NCBI RefSeq assembly: GCF_035046485.1
Contig: NC_085137.1
Coordinates: 311,251,164 to 311,315,163, forward strand
DNA from: Aedes albopictus
Lineage: Eukaryota; Arthropoda; Insecta; Diptera; Culicidae
Direction of reading: 5' to 3'
Length of the DNA stretch: 64,000 nucleotides
This document shows positions 11,111 through 22,629 of this stretch, in pieces (the stretch's first letter is position 1; every line of letters starts with the position of its first letter). The notes below the pieces were generated by a model. It was not told where the DNA came from and did not search any database. It saw nothing but the letters and a program-made list of their open reading frames with translations. A program made the translations under genes and the position numbers.

Positions 11111-12059
11111 TTAATAAGGATCCGAGGTAGACAACGTAATCAACCACCACCTCGAACATGTCCCCTTCTATCGTAACACTGCTGCCTAGACCTGCCCTGT
11201 CGTTCACGATTGCACCTGCCATCATGTACCTACTTCGTTTTTGACGCGTTCACCGTCAATCCGACCTTTTATTGCTTCACGTTTCAGGTGGGTGTACAGT
11301 TCTGCCACCGTTTCGAATGTTCTAGCAAAAATATCCATGTTATCCGCAAAACAGACAAATTGGCCGGATTTCGTGAAATTCGCACCCCGGCTGTTGAGCC
11401 CGGCTTGTCGCACCCGTTGAGCGTTCTCCACTGATTCACTGACATACAGCAGCACAGATTTCACGTTCGAGTTGAAAATTCGGATGTTGATGCGTCGACT
11501 AATCTGATTGTTTTTCGATACATATCTTCAATTCGCAAAGACAGCCCTCGCGCCCTCGCCTTCTTTATTTGTGCACTTACGTCGATCTTGGTGCCACGGT
11601 CGGCCTCCATTTGACTACCAGGATATTGGAAGCTTTCGACATACTCTATTGCTTGCCCAGCTATCGGTAAGCTGGAATGGTTGACAGTGTTTACATCCAA
11701 CGATTTGTTCTTGGTGACGTTGATGGTAAGATCTGCCGCCGGCGATCGGCAAGATCATTGAGCTTAGTCTGCATATCAGAGCGCCGTTGAGCTAGGAGAG
11801 CAACGTCTTCAGCCAATTCGAAGTCATTTATGTGCTCCATGGTATTGGGCTGCCACAGCAATCCACGATTTGTTTCACGATGAACCGATCTTCTCAGGAT
11901 CCCGTCGATTACGATGAGGAACAGTAGCGGTGATAGTATACATCCTTGCCTCACTCTAGCAACGACTGTCCAGATTTGTCTTTCACGGACATTGTAGCAC
12001 GCAAGACATCGCGGAGGAGACGAATATTGTCGTTATTTGCGGCTTTCTCGCCTTCGTCG
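11111..12059 (-). pseudogene. Non-LTR reverse transcriptase palm region (relic)
   Basis: Minus-strand translation shows RT core motifs: RQGCILSPLLFLIVIDGIL (11,890-11,954) and NDFELAEDVALLAQRRSDM (about 11,770-11,840). The catalytic aspartate pair is altered (A-E-D in place of the usual A-D-D). A second RT-like stretch with FVCFADNMDIFARTFETVAE (about 11,290-11,370) lies downstream; both look like palm motifs, so the relic may be a chimera or tandem of two related elements joined near 11,455. Stops and frameshifts make it non-functional. Confidence 0.8.
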
Positions 12060-12069
12060 GCTAGGGACC

Positions 12070-12590
12070 AGGCTTGTCATTTGCTCCCGCAATGTGCCTC
12101 AAATGCATGTTTTTGTTCTCTTTATCTTTGTCCGCTCCCACCGCTATTGTTTGTGCGGGAGCGTAGCGCAAGGAGGAAGCATGCGAAAACAAAGAGAAAC
12201 ATCGAACCACAAAAAATCAGCACAAAGAGAAACATTTTTGTGCATCATTTTTGAGGCTCCCGCAAAGTTGATCGACAATTTCACCGGCGTTTTACGCGGT
12301 ATGATCGTTCCGTTCGCATGGCATGACACAATTGCATACATAAATAATTGTACGCTTGTTAATTATTGATTTTTGAGCATAAGCAAATTTATATTAACTC
12401 CCGGTGCACAAAGTGCCTCAATTTTGAGTAAACGCACTTTTTTATGCAAACAAATCCGCACATGTTTCGGTGTCACAAGTTGCAAGCAGGAAGGTGAAAG
12501 AAACCGAGAGAAGCCGCTCTAGCATTGAATGCGGGAGCGTGGTGCAGATTTTTTGTTCTCTTGTTTTGCTCTGAGGAGGATTCCATCTCT
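12070..12590. mobile_element. 521-bp insertion flanked by 10-bp direct repeat
   Basis: GCTAGGGACC occurs at 12,060-12,069 and again at 12,591-12,600, precisely bracketing this segment. GCTCCCGCA near the left and TGCGGGAGC near the right are inverted motifs. A 9-10 bp duplication is compatible with a Mutator-like element, but the ends are weak and no transposase is present. Confidence 0.65.
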
Positions 12591-12598
12591 GCTAGGGA

Positions 12599-14051
12599 CC
12601 CGGATAAAAACTAACCATAGGGTGTTTGGTGAAAACCATTCCTGCACCATACAGTGTACCAGCTACAATAATGTATATTGTAATGAAATGGTTCACTAAA
12701 AGCTTCACACATTGTAGCTACTATACATTTACATTCGATTTTTATGTAACACTATATTATACTGTTTTTCTTACGTTTGAACCATTCACGTTTCCGAAAC
12801 ATTATTTTTCCGTGCATTTTTAATTATTTATTCAGTTTTAGATTTTTTCCGTGCTTTGTTTTGTTGGTCTTTGTGACTTTTATGATGCAAAGGAAAGGAA
12901 AAAAAAAGTGAATAAGTTGAAACATCAATTTAAAGTCAATAAAATGTTTAAATAAGTAGTAAACCAGATGTCTTAAGAATCGCAGATCCAAGAGATATGG
13001 TGGGCTAGGTATATAGAGTGCGATGAGAGGAATACGATTGACGAACTTTATCTTTGACGTAGAGCCATCTTTAACATATGGACTGGACTGAATACTGAAA
13101 GAAATTCTAATATAGGTTCGTCTGTGGGTTCGCTTCTTAACCTAACTTATACTTGAATCGAACTTGACAGTTTTCTAATGAGTTGTTAAATACATACGTG
13201 TATTTCAAACTTTAGTCAAACTGGAGCCTCAATATTACAAAAACGGTTAAGCACGCTGTAATGATACTTATGTACCTCGTCACCCACTTCATGCAACTAC
13301 ATTAGTGGTCTAATAATGCTTAGCGCGCTTGGCATAGTTCCATCATGCCGCTCAAAGTGTTACCACAAATAATGCTTAGTTTGCGAAACCCGGTTATCTG
13401 GCTGGTGGGGCATGTGAGCCTAAGCTTCAACTGTTAATGCAATCAGAGACTACTCAGACCTCGACTCAGACTTAGACGTGGGCGATCCAATATATGAAGG
13501 GTTATCCAAAACGCTCTGGAGAATTCCCAAAGCCCATTCTCATAATGCTAGTAGCCTAAGATGCCATTAACAGGAGGAAAATGACAAGATAATATAACAT
13601 TACATGGTTTATGTAATGTAAACCAATACAACATAACAAAAGAGAACCATTCCAAAACCATTTAATTAAATGTATAACCAGTGGTGAAACTACAATTAAA
13701 AACAACATATTTACGGTACATTTTGTTGTTTCAAACCATACGTGTACCATACAATGTACAGTTTATTAAAACCCACGTATCAGTATTTATAACAATTCAT
13801 TTACAATATAATGTATGGTTTTGCAAAAAAATATATATGGAGAAAAATATTTTTTTATATTGTTACGATACTTAACAACCCGTATAGTATATTGTAAAAA
13901 TCTTATTTACAATTTACTGTATGGTGTTCTACATTACATTTTATTGTTTTTGTATTTTTATTTTTACAGTGGTTTCTATTGTAAAAATATGGTTTTAAAT
14001 AGTACTGTTACAATACAACGTTCGGTTTTTCTACTGTATTTTTTATTCGGG
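12599..14051. mobile_element. 1.45-kb element, CCCGGATAAAAA ends, ACCATACAATGTA-rich
   Basis: Left end CCCGGATAAAAACT and right end TTTTTTATTCGGG are imperfect inverted repeats. Variants of ACCATACAATGTA and TGTATGGT recur near both ends (12,640-12,720, 13,590-14,030). Removing it and the 12,070-12,590 insertion rejoins the non-LTR reading frame, which fixes the boundary independently. The duplicated target is only about 2-4 bp and ambiguous. No coding frame. Confidence 0.7.
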
Positions 14052-14450
14052 GAGTCTACCCACGTTTTTTGTCCCGCTTACATGAACGCTTCTCTTCCTT
14101 CTCGAGTGCCGAATAGCGCGGACGGGTTTTCACTCGCTCCATCTTGGCTTTGGCGTTGATTCGCTTCTCTATTTTCCTCCAGGTGCCATTTGTAATCCAC
14201 TGTTTTCTCTTGGTGTAGCTCACCAGAATTATTCTAGCCGGTGGCGATGAAGGCGTTCTTGATGATTGATCTTCTACGCTTCCACCTTCCCGAATATCCG
14301 CAGCACGGTTCTCCAGCTTCTCGGCGACTTTTTCACCGCAGCGTCTTCCAGTCGGTGTGTTGAACCGGCGCCCGATTTTCTCCTCCTGTCGATGGATTCG
14401 AGCAATGCGCAGTGAGATCTCGCCGATTAGGAGATGACGGTCTGACACGA
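14052..14450 (-). pseudogene. Non-LTR endonuclease-to-RT linker (same relic)
   Basis: A 130-codon minus-strand frame (14,056-14,448) contains SDRHLLIGEISLRIARIHRQ, TKRKQWITNGTWRKIEKR and ALEKEEKRSCKRDKKRG, typical of the stretch between the endonuclease and reverse transcriptase of insect RTE/JAM1-like elements. The same linker resumes at 12,059 beyond two insertions. Internal deletions relative to the usual linker are likely. It starts abruptly at 14,450, where the endonuclease should lie. Confidence 0.75.
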
Positions 14451-14608
14451 TGTCGGCGCTAGAAGAGGTAGAAAAAGGATACGAGGCCAGGGAAGTTGGA
14501 GGAGCTCGGAAGGCAGCGCGACAATGAGTGTAGAGAGATTTTGGAAAAGAAGAACGCAGCGAGGGCGGTCATGCTGCAGCACATGACTCGGCAAACGACC
14601 AGTATTAT
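14451..14608 (+). pseudogene. Second non-LTR linker fragment, opposite strand
   Basis: The plus strand reads NECREILEKKNAARAVMLQH followed by MTRQ, the linker of another non-LTR element related to the one at 60.7-61.5 kb. It is truncated at both sides and abuts the minus-strand relic head to head at about 14,450. Confidence 0.65.
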
Positions 14609-15159
14609 TTGTAAGCTGTCCCGACAAATGGGTAGTACGCAGATCGCAAGACATTTTTTGGTCTATTTCGTTGTGTGGGAAATTCAGGCAAGGAATCGCT
14701 CAAGAAATAAGAAAGTGTCGCTTTATTCCGGATCCTAGTACGGAGCTGAAACGAAACGTCACATCAAATGGGGTCTGCTGTGCTAAATTTCTTGACCATT
14801 CCGGTCACGGAAAAATGATGCACTGAACGAAAATTACTTGAGCGATTCCGTTTGAAGTGCATACCTCGCAAAACATTGTACTTCTTCTTCTTGTTTCTGT
14901 TTGAAACTATCAGCTGACAGTTTCAGAGTTTTTGGCCCAGTGTCCTTGACTATATGTACATGGCCACAAACATTGTACATCTTACTTAGATTTTTAGATG
15001 TAGTTTCATAGAGAACCCCCCTGAAATGTTGTTTTAGATTTTGTTATTGTTATTTTTTCACAGTGGCATCAGTAAAATAGTTGTGCGAATACATTAACCT
15101 GTTCTCGTATCATACGAATACCATTCATGTTATATTTGTCATTCGAGTCATATGTATAC
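14609..15159. other. Unassigned
   Basis: No open frame or repeat boundary recognised. A CTTCTTCTTCTTG microsatellite-like patch lies near 14,882. Confidence 0.4.
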
Positions 15160-15950
15160 ATTTTTAACTCACTCATCCAATCTGGCCACACTGTTCCCAA
15201 GACGCCGAGATTCTTTTCTGCATGCACGCCGGCATCTTATTTTCCAGTTTCGCGTCGCCACGGTTTCGCAAGAAAAAGGCGCAACTGCGAGCTGACGACA
15301 GTAGGTACCGGGAGAAGGATGTTGGCCAGCAAGGAGGAGGTTTACATCCTTCGTCGGGTAAAAGGATCCTCGCTTCAGCATGTATGCAGGTACGCGCACA
15401 CTCTCTCACGCTTCTCGCTATTTGGTAGAGCAAATGTGCTAAACAGCTCGCGAGGATGATATGTGACTGTGTTGGTTCACTCTATAGATGTGTGGTGTGT
15501 ATAGTCGACTGCGAGAACACCCAATCGCAAAAGAAAGCGAACGCAAAAAAGGATCTGCGTTTTTTCATGCCGGGGAAAAGATTCGAAGGATTCGCACATG
15601 CCATGAAAAAACGAACCTTAAAAGTGTGCCGCACTGCCGAAGAAGACGCGTGCGAAGTCCTACGCTTATGTACTGTTTGTAGCCAAATTTGGGACGTAAG
15701 ACGCGCTCCAATACCAAGACCCGTGGAAGAGGTGCGTTTTTTCTGGGTTTCGAAGGAGCTGTCGTCGTAACGGTGTTGGTTGGGGACTTTTTCGGGGCGA
15801 TTTTTCCATGCCAAGAAGGAGGAAAATCTTTTGCGCCTTCTTACGGAAGAGGAGTTCTTTCTTCGAGCTCGATAAGGCCTGGCTTGTATGTGTGTCGATG
15901 TGGAGAAAATTCGTTTGCAGAATGAACTGTAATTTTTGACTTGGCACAAT
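15160..15950. other. Less AT-rich block with overlapping frames on both strands
   Basis: Several unrelated frames overlap on the two strands (155 codons minus at 15,482-15,949; 110 codons plus at 15,127-15,459). GCGTTTTTTC and GAAGGAGGAAAATC-like motifs recur. Overlap of comparable frames on both strands argues against either being coding. It may be a repetitive element or promoter-proximal host DNA; I cannot assign it. Confidence 0.35.
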
Positions 15951-16058
15951 GAAGGGTGTTATTAGGCAAACGAGTCCAACCGTAAACGGTCGCGTTATTT
16001 AGTCGGGATTTTTTTTAAGATGTCATAAAAAATAAATCTAGTAATAAAGTTCTTTCTA

Positions 16059-16078
16059 ACGGTCAAATTTGACCGTTG
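16059..16078. repeat. Perfect 20-bp palindrome
   Basis: AACGGTCAAATTTGACCGTT is fully self-complementary with no spacer. It could be a chance palindrome, an element end or a protein-binding site. Confidence 0.6.
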
Positions 16079-16344
16079 GGTCGTACGATGGCCTCCATCG
16101 CCTGTTGGAAAACCGTTAGACTCGTATCAATAGCAGTCGGTCCATGTAAGTGCCTTCACATTACTGTAGTAAATATCTGTAATAACAACTAGAGTGTAAG
16201 ACCAGATTCTTCAATTGCAACTAACTTGTAGTCACACCATAGAAACATATCTGACCAAACATGGCACGTGTCGCTGTAAAGTAACCGACAACAAGTCCTC
16301 CCCATCAAGAGCTCGAATGGGGTGAGTTTTTCACCTTCTCTCAA

Positions 16345-16572
16345 TTGCAAACAGCAGTTCTGAACTCGGATGGTCAGTGTCCGAGTCTGACTGCTGTCGG
16401 CCGAACGATGGCCAAGGACGATTGTCCTGCTGCTGATGATTGTGACGAAGAAGACAACGACGACGACTACGATGACTGCGATGGAGATGATGATGATGAT
16501 GATGATTATTGTCGTCCAGTTGAGGATATAATCGTTTCGGAACCTAATTGGGGTGAGCCATTATTGAGGTAG
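16345..16572 (+). repeat. GAT/GAC trinucleotide tract with acidic open frame
   Basis: The run of GAC/GAT codons at about 16,446-16,508 produces a short acidic frame (DEEDNDDDYDD...). The preceding GTGAGT..CAG would be an intron of only 33 bp, too short for Diptera. I regard it as a microsatellite, with a small chance of being an exon. Confidence 0.5.
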
Positions 16573-17319
16573 ATTTAGTGTGGACCATGCAAGTGACGGG
16601 TGAAGATGTGCAACAAAGTATTTGATCGTGCTGGAAGGATTGTTGTATTATACGTTGATATAAGTGTGTCAATCAAAGTGTACTGGAAGCGATAGCAGTT
16701 ACATATATTTAACATACGAAGAATAATGTATTTTTAAGTAAAGCATACAACTGTTAGATAACATTGGAAATCAAAAGAAGTAATTCGTAAAAAATGTGGA
16801 AGTAAAAGCAAATTGTGAAACTTGAATAATTGTTAAAAGAAGTGCTACGGATGTGCAGCTGATACCAATGAAAACATGACTCACAGGGGAAAACTACAAA
16901 CTGGACATTATTTCAGTCCATCATGACCAATGTCTAATTATAAGCTGATTATTGAAAGATTTTTGAAATCATGAGCAGTGAAAGGTAATGCTAAACAATA
17001 CAAAGACTCGATGATTTGCTCACTATTTTACGCTCAATCAATTGAAGCCAGGTTGAATTGTGATACCGTGTGTCGAAAGTATACTAAAATGTGTTTTGAA
17101 TGTCCAGCAACATACTTATTACCTACTCCAGAATTCAGATCAAACAAGATAATAATTTTCCAGATTTATATATTCGAGACTCTGCAAAGTATTTTGTTTG
17201 AGGCCTCAATTTGCAGTGAACTATAATAATATCATAAAGCAAATGGAAATCAATTTCGATGTTTCTACTAAAAAATCCCAAAGTGTTCGTCACAAAATTT
17301 TACACTTAGTAGATCAACT
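16573..17319. other. Unassigned AT-rich DNA
   Basis: Only short frames; no terminal repeats recognised. Confidence 0.4.
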
Positions 17320-18262
17320 ACTTATCTATTAATGGTCAAATTTGGGAATGACAGGGTTATTTTACATGAAGTTAGAATTTTTGAGCATTTGAAAATCTAA
17401 AGAGAATCGGCCAATTTTCACATGAAGCCTATTATTTTTTTTTAATTCATCGCCAGATGTCTTGTTGCTGTCGTTCAAACATATTTATCATTTTAAATCT
17501 CGACACGATGTTGAAGTTTCGGCTTATTTTTGGAAATACTCTAAAAATAGCGTAATTACTCTAATTCTTTTCAGTGTCAACAGTTTTTGATTAAGTACAA
17601 CGTTTTTCAAAGACTATCTGATAATGTTGCCTTTTATCGCTAATTTCATGTAGAATAGGCTCCTAAAGGCCTATCTCAATTTCTGCATAATTCGACCAAG
17701 CATTGAGTAAAACGACATGTTTACTCATTTTTTAAGTATTCCTATTAGGTAAAGCCCATAAAATGTATTTTCAAAAATTTTAATAATTTTTGCAACACTC
17801 CTTGTTTAGCACTAAATTTTGGGTAAATTTTGTTTACCGTGTATGTCAAACAGGAACATTTATTGTCAAAAGTGAGCCAATGTGGTGTCTTTTGCAACCC
17901 GCCGTTTCACTTTCGTTACGTCAAGGTTGACCTCGAATGTCAAACAAGACCTGCTCATCATTATTTTATTTTAAAGTTTATTAACTATTCTGTTATTGTT
18001 TAAGTTCGGAAAAATTACCATTGAGATCAGAAAAGCATGCTCTTTCGTGTTATGCAGCAAAACCGGGGAAATATTTTTCATTTTAGGACCCTATTGCTCA
18101 ATCTTTCCCAAATTTGGAACAATATTAGATAATGAGTTGGTGGCTGAACTAACAGTGAAAATTCGTGAATTGTTAGTGCACTTAACAATAAGTTACAGTC
18201 AGTTGACCATTTTCCGAAAAGTGGGAATTTTGTGTGTCCCAATAATTTTATCTATCCCCTGT
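17320..18262. mobile_element. Diverged mariner-type repeat (right end kept)
   Basis: The right end ATTTTATCTATCCCCTGTA (18,247-18,265) matches the complement of the termini at 21,397 and 24,567. Near the left, AATGGTCAAATTTGGGAATGAC aligns with the body of those copies. The left terminus is not found, and the interior is longer and more diverged. Confidence 0.5.
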
Positions 18263-18468
18263 AAGTTGTCGAACCAATTGGATAGTGGGACACTGTTTCT
18301 AAATGCCCAATTTCGTGAGTATAATAGTCTTGGACCTGAAAAGTTCACTTCAGAGATTTAGTGTATTCGAAGAAGTTGTTTGGTATGTTAGAGCTCTTCT
18401 TTTTAAAATATCACTAATGTGATGAAAGTGAGAGTGAAATTCGATTTTTTTTTCTTGTAAGTTAAGAT

Positions 18469-19407
18469 TAGACGTGTGCGCCGAATATTCGGCGTAAAAT
18501 CGGCGTGCATCGGCGTGGGGCTTTTCAAACAATTATGAACAAAGTAAACTACTTTCTAATGATTGGATTGCAACAAATGGACATCTAGCTATGTGCTGCT
18601 GCAGAAATGTTTTGGTTTTGATGATGGTAGCCTTTCTGAGAAGGGATACGCCGATCGGCGTGCGGTTTTCACGCCGCCGCCGCCGCCGTTTGCCACGCCG
18701 ACACGCCGATGCTTCCTGGATCGGCTTCAAACAACATAACCATAAACTTTTTTCACCAGTGCATGGGTATAAACCTGAGTGTCGCGGACTGACTCAATAT
18801 GCTCTCTCATCGGGAGCCAAACATCGGGAGCCAAACATTGAAGATGGAGGTTATGTTAAGCCTTCTTGAACCTGTGTGATTGATTGAAGAGTATTGTTAT
18901 CTAGGTGCTGCGGATATAATCAAAACTGTTGTCACGATATCTTCATTTGCCGCTGCCAAGCCGTTGGAAAGCGAGGAGAATGATAAACATTGTTTTAAGC
19001 CCATTTTAGCTAATTTTGTAACAACTATCCATCAAAATTTCCATCGCGAATGGAAAATAATAAACTTTGGACACGAGAACAAAATCGGAATAATGGTGGA
19101 TTGATCATGTTTACCATTTCCGAACAGCGTCGCGACGGCGTGTTTGACAACCGCGCTGAGAGAGGTGGTTGCAAGAAAATTGAACGCTCGTGCGTGTTTA
19201 CAAGCTGTGTGCCGGGAGTGTGTAAGTGTGTGTTAGCTAGCTTGAAAAATAAAACCGTTTCTATTCGCACCCCCTTGGTATAAACCCCCTTTACCTATCC
19301 CCGTTTAAAAAATATAGTATTTTTGATCCTTGTTGGCTTGGGGAGCCGCACGCCGATTCACGCCGATTTCTCAACGGCGCGGCGCGGCGCGGCGGCGCAC
19401 ACCTCTA
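18469..19407. mobile_element. hAT-type MITE, 939 bp, CGCCGAT-rich ends
   Basis: Ends TAGACGTGTGCGCCG and CGGCGCACACCTCTA are inverted, flanked by the identical 8-bp duplication GTTAAGAT (18,461-18,468, 19,408-19,415). Runs of CACGCCGAT and GGCGCG lie near both ends and near 18,650-18,710. No transposase frame. Confidence 0.85.
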
Positions 19408-19630
19408 GTTAAGATAGCGTGTTTATTTTCTCAGCAAAGTTGTACATAGAAAATATCGTTATGAGGAAACTTGCGGAACATTCTTTTTTGTTCTATCATC
19501 TCAAGTTTTAGATATATTTGCCAATTTTTGTGAAAAATCCCTTAAAATTAATTAATTTGTAGCATTTCTTCCTAGATTTTTGGGAAATGTTTTACAAAGT
19601 TGTTTTGCCTGATGAAATACGCGTTTCTTC

Positions 19631-20033
19631 CAAGGATGGGAACACTCACTTGCAAAGAGTTACACTCACTTGCTATTTTCTCAGCTCAGAAGCGTGCAAT
19701 CAAGAAACGATGTATGGACGACTTTTGCTTTGTGGTTTTGTCTAAAACTTTGCCGAATAGAGTAGGGGTCGCACACGCATACCAAAGTCGCGAGGGAGCT
19801 GCGAAAGCAACTCTCCACGAGGTGAGTGTAAATTACACTCACCTCGTGGAGAGTTGTTTTCACGGCGCTGTCACGACTTTGGTATGCATGTGTGACCCCT
19901 ACTCTATTCGGCAAAGTTTTAGACAAAACCACAAGGCAAAAGTCGTCCATACATCGTTTCTTGATTGCACGCTTCAGAGCTGAGAAAATAGCAAGTGAAT
20001 GTAACTCTTTGCAAGTGAATGTTCCCATCCCTG
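19631..20033. mobile_element. hAT-type palindromic MITE, 403 bp
   Basis: Two arms of about 198 bp are reverse complements meeting near 19,830 with almost no loop. Ends CAAGGATGGGAACA and TGTTCCCATCCCTG are flanked by the 8-bp duplication GTTTCTTC (19,623-19,630, 20,034-20,041). The mirrored 115-127-codon frames on the two strands are a product of the palindrome, not genes. Confidence 0.9.
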
Positions 20034-20372
20034 GTTTCTTCCAAAGAACGCGAAATGTTATTTGAAGTATTTTTTGAATTACTTAATGGTTAATGTTTAA
20101 AAGCAGCCCAAATCAATGTTATACATTATTAAAACCTTCAAAATTTATTTTACAATCAAGCACCCATGGCAAAATTGTACCTACTAGCTTTCAAAAGCAC
20201 AAACGCAACACGATGAATTTCTGAAGAATTCCCTGGAGAAATGTGTGCAAGCACTTTTAGCATGTAAGTTCTTATATGTTTAAAGAAAGTCCCAGTGACT
20301 TGTATGTACGCAACCAAAACCTGCGCTACTGTTACTCTTTTGTGGCATGTGTGTTTCTTAGAAGAATTAGTG

Positions 20373-20804
20373 GGTTCCGGGTCATTTGGCCGAACGCCAT
20401 TTGGCTGAATGCCGTTTGGCCGAACGCCATTTGGCCGAAAGGGTCTTTGGCCGAATGCCATTTGGCCGAATGCCGTTTGGCCGAATGCTCTTTGGCCGAA
20501 AATAAATTATGATCTTAAGTGACCATGTCACTATTCCTCGCATCAGTATAACTCGAAAGAACAGCCTATGATTCAAAAAAGGAAAAATCTGATAAAATAT
20601 AGTCAGGTTTAATGCCAACAAATCCCTGAATGTCAAAACTAGAAAGAATAGCCTATGATTAAAATAAGGACATATTTCTGATGATCATATTGGTAGTTGG
20701 AATGTCAATAACTTCCTCTGAATTATTTTGAACATAGTTCGGCCAAACGGCATTCGGCCAAACGGCATACGACCAAATGACATTCGGCCAAATGGCCGGA
20801 CACC
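20373..20804. mobile_element. Element with inverted TTTGGCCGAA minisatellite ends
   Basis: The left end has about ten diverged units of GCCATTTGGCCGAA (20,390-20,505); the right end has the inverted array (20,738-20,798). It is flanked by GAATTAGTG and GAATCAGTG, a 9-bp duplication with one mismatch. The interior is about 230 bp of AT-rich DNA. Tandem-repeat-ended elements of this type occur in other insects. Confidence 0.75.
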
Positions 20805-20813
20805 GAATCAGTG

Positions 20814-21394
20814 GAGGACTTATTCCCAAGTAGCACCTGCAACTAACATAGAAATGACCATCGTTGCAAACATGTTGCAACTGAGTTTTCATAAATGTTT
20901 TCATTCAGATTCAGATTCAGTGAAACCAAATTAAAACCTGTTAACAAAATCAAAACAAATGACATCGTTAGTCGAAACTTGCGAAACCAATTTGTAACTC
21001 AGTTAACCTGATTGTTTCAACGAATCTTAGCTACAACCGTTTACAAACCAAGCCAATCAATAACGATTTTTTTTTTGACAAGGGGGATGAAAGCTGCGAA
21101 ATTTAGGAAGAGGTTTTTGCGAACATAAAAAATATAAAATGCAATTTAAAAACTTAAAATGTTCTAAAAATAACGAAATTATGAACCAATAAAATGAAAC
21201 TTTTTCTGCATAAAAAAAATCAAGCGTTAAAATAAAAAGAATCTGTGTGGAATAAAAACTCCAAAATTGAGCCAAATTGATGAAGATTTAAGGGTGTATC
21301 AAATCGATTTTGTGTTTTTTAGCCGTTTTCACAGAAATTAACTCAGAAATTCACAAAATTGCTCCGAAAAGGTGCCGGAGATACCGTTAGGATA
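20814..21394. other. AT-rich spacer
   Basis: No gene or repeat boundary recognised; GTGCCGGAGATACCG occurs just before the mariner-type terminus. Confidence 0.4.
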
Positions 21395-21396
21395 TA

Positions 21397-22080
21397 CAGG
21401 GGATAGACAAAATGATCGGGACAGGCAAAATTTTCACTTTTCAAAAAATGTTCAACTAGCTCTAACTTTTCGGAAAGTGAATCGAATATTCTCAAATTTT
21501 TACTGTAAGTTCATCAACTAGTTGTGTATCAGTGGTCTAAATTTGGAAAATATCGGGCTATTCTCCATAAAGTTATAAAGGTTCTTGAAAAAGGTATAAT
21601 TATCCAATAGCCAACTTTGAGCTGCTATATCTCCGTATTCAATGAACCGAATGCAATTAAATTTTGACCATTCATGACTTATATAACGAGCTATGAAAAG
21701 CCTTTGACATAACTTAAAATTCTTAACACGAAAGAAAATTATAACGGTTAGATTATTTTTCTAATAAAACACCAAATTATCCAAAACTTCAACATCGTTT
21801 CAAAATTCAAGATGCAAATTATAGTTCATTTAAATTCCCTCTAAATGACTTATATATAAATGTGTTTTGAAGGAAAGTAACAGCATAGCCGACAATAAAT
21901 TGAAAAAGTAATGGGATGCGTATAAAAAATAGATGAATTTACTAAACAATCGTGAAATAAATGAAATCGCTATAACTTTTCCTCTTGTTAAAAATTTCAA
22001 GTAAGGTTAAACGTTTTTTAGAGTTCATTACATAAGTCATGAATGCACAATGGTTTATTTTCCCATTTTCACGCTCTTAA
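21397..22080 (+). mobile_element. Mariner-type element, left end and body
   Basis: Starts CAGGGGATAGACAAAATGAT after TA and aligns with the copy at 24,567 for several hundred bases (AACTAGTTGTGTATCAGTGG and beyond). The right terminus is absent, so the copy is truncated or fused near 22,080. Confidence 0.6.
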
Positions 22081-22610
22081 TTAATAGCTCGTAGGGTTGA
22101 GGAAATAGAGCAATGTCGTCTTCGGCAAAGTTGACGGGAATGACCAGCGCCATCTTTTGACAGTTAGAGTTTTCGGATCAATACCCCTAAAAGTGAGATA
22201 CAAAATTATTTTTATTGTTGAGATAGAGGGTTGACGTCTACGGCAAAGTTGTAGCATATTTGATTCCAAACAACTTTCATCCAGACGTCAATGTTGTAAC
22301 TCTCACACTAATGGAGATAGAGGCCTGTGTTTGAAAGTTACCCACAAAAACGCGTTTTTTAAGTAAAACACACATTTGTTGAATTTTTAGACCCATACAA
22401 TGTTCTGCAAAGTTGTATGTATCAATAAAATACGCAACTTTGCCGAAGACATCAAAGCTGTAAGAATTAAATGAGACGAGTTATAGATAAATTTATGGTT
22501 TTTTCATCTACTTTTAGGGATAAATATCTTTTTTAGGGGCAAAAAGGTGCAACTGAGGTTACCGTTATCAGAAAGTACATCTAAAGAGCTTTCAAATATG
22601 GGTTAGTTTG
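22081..22610. repeat. Unassigned repeat-like DNA with CGGCAAAGTTGTA motifs
   Basis: TCTTCGGCAAAGTTG, CTACGGCAAAGTTGTAG and CTTTGCCGAAGAC-type motifs recur on both strands. Similar motifs appear near 62,200-62,700. They probably come from a decayed dispersed repeat. Confidence 0.4.
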
Positions 22611-22629
22611 TCCGTCCACGATCGTCTGC

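Noticed and set aside
15482..15949. 155-codon minus-strand frame
   Set aside because: Overlaps several comparable frames on the plus strand, and has no domain, signal peptide or splice context.
16322..16354. GTGAGT..CAG as an intron before the acidic frame
   Set aside because: Only 33 bp, below the usual minimum for Diptera.
19600..20028. Paired 115- and 127-codon frames on opposite strands with nearly the same protein
   Set aside because: They are mirror images produced by the 403-bp palindrome.
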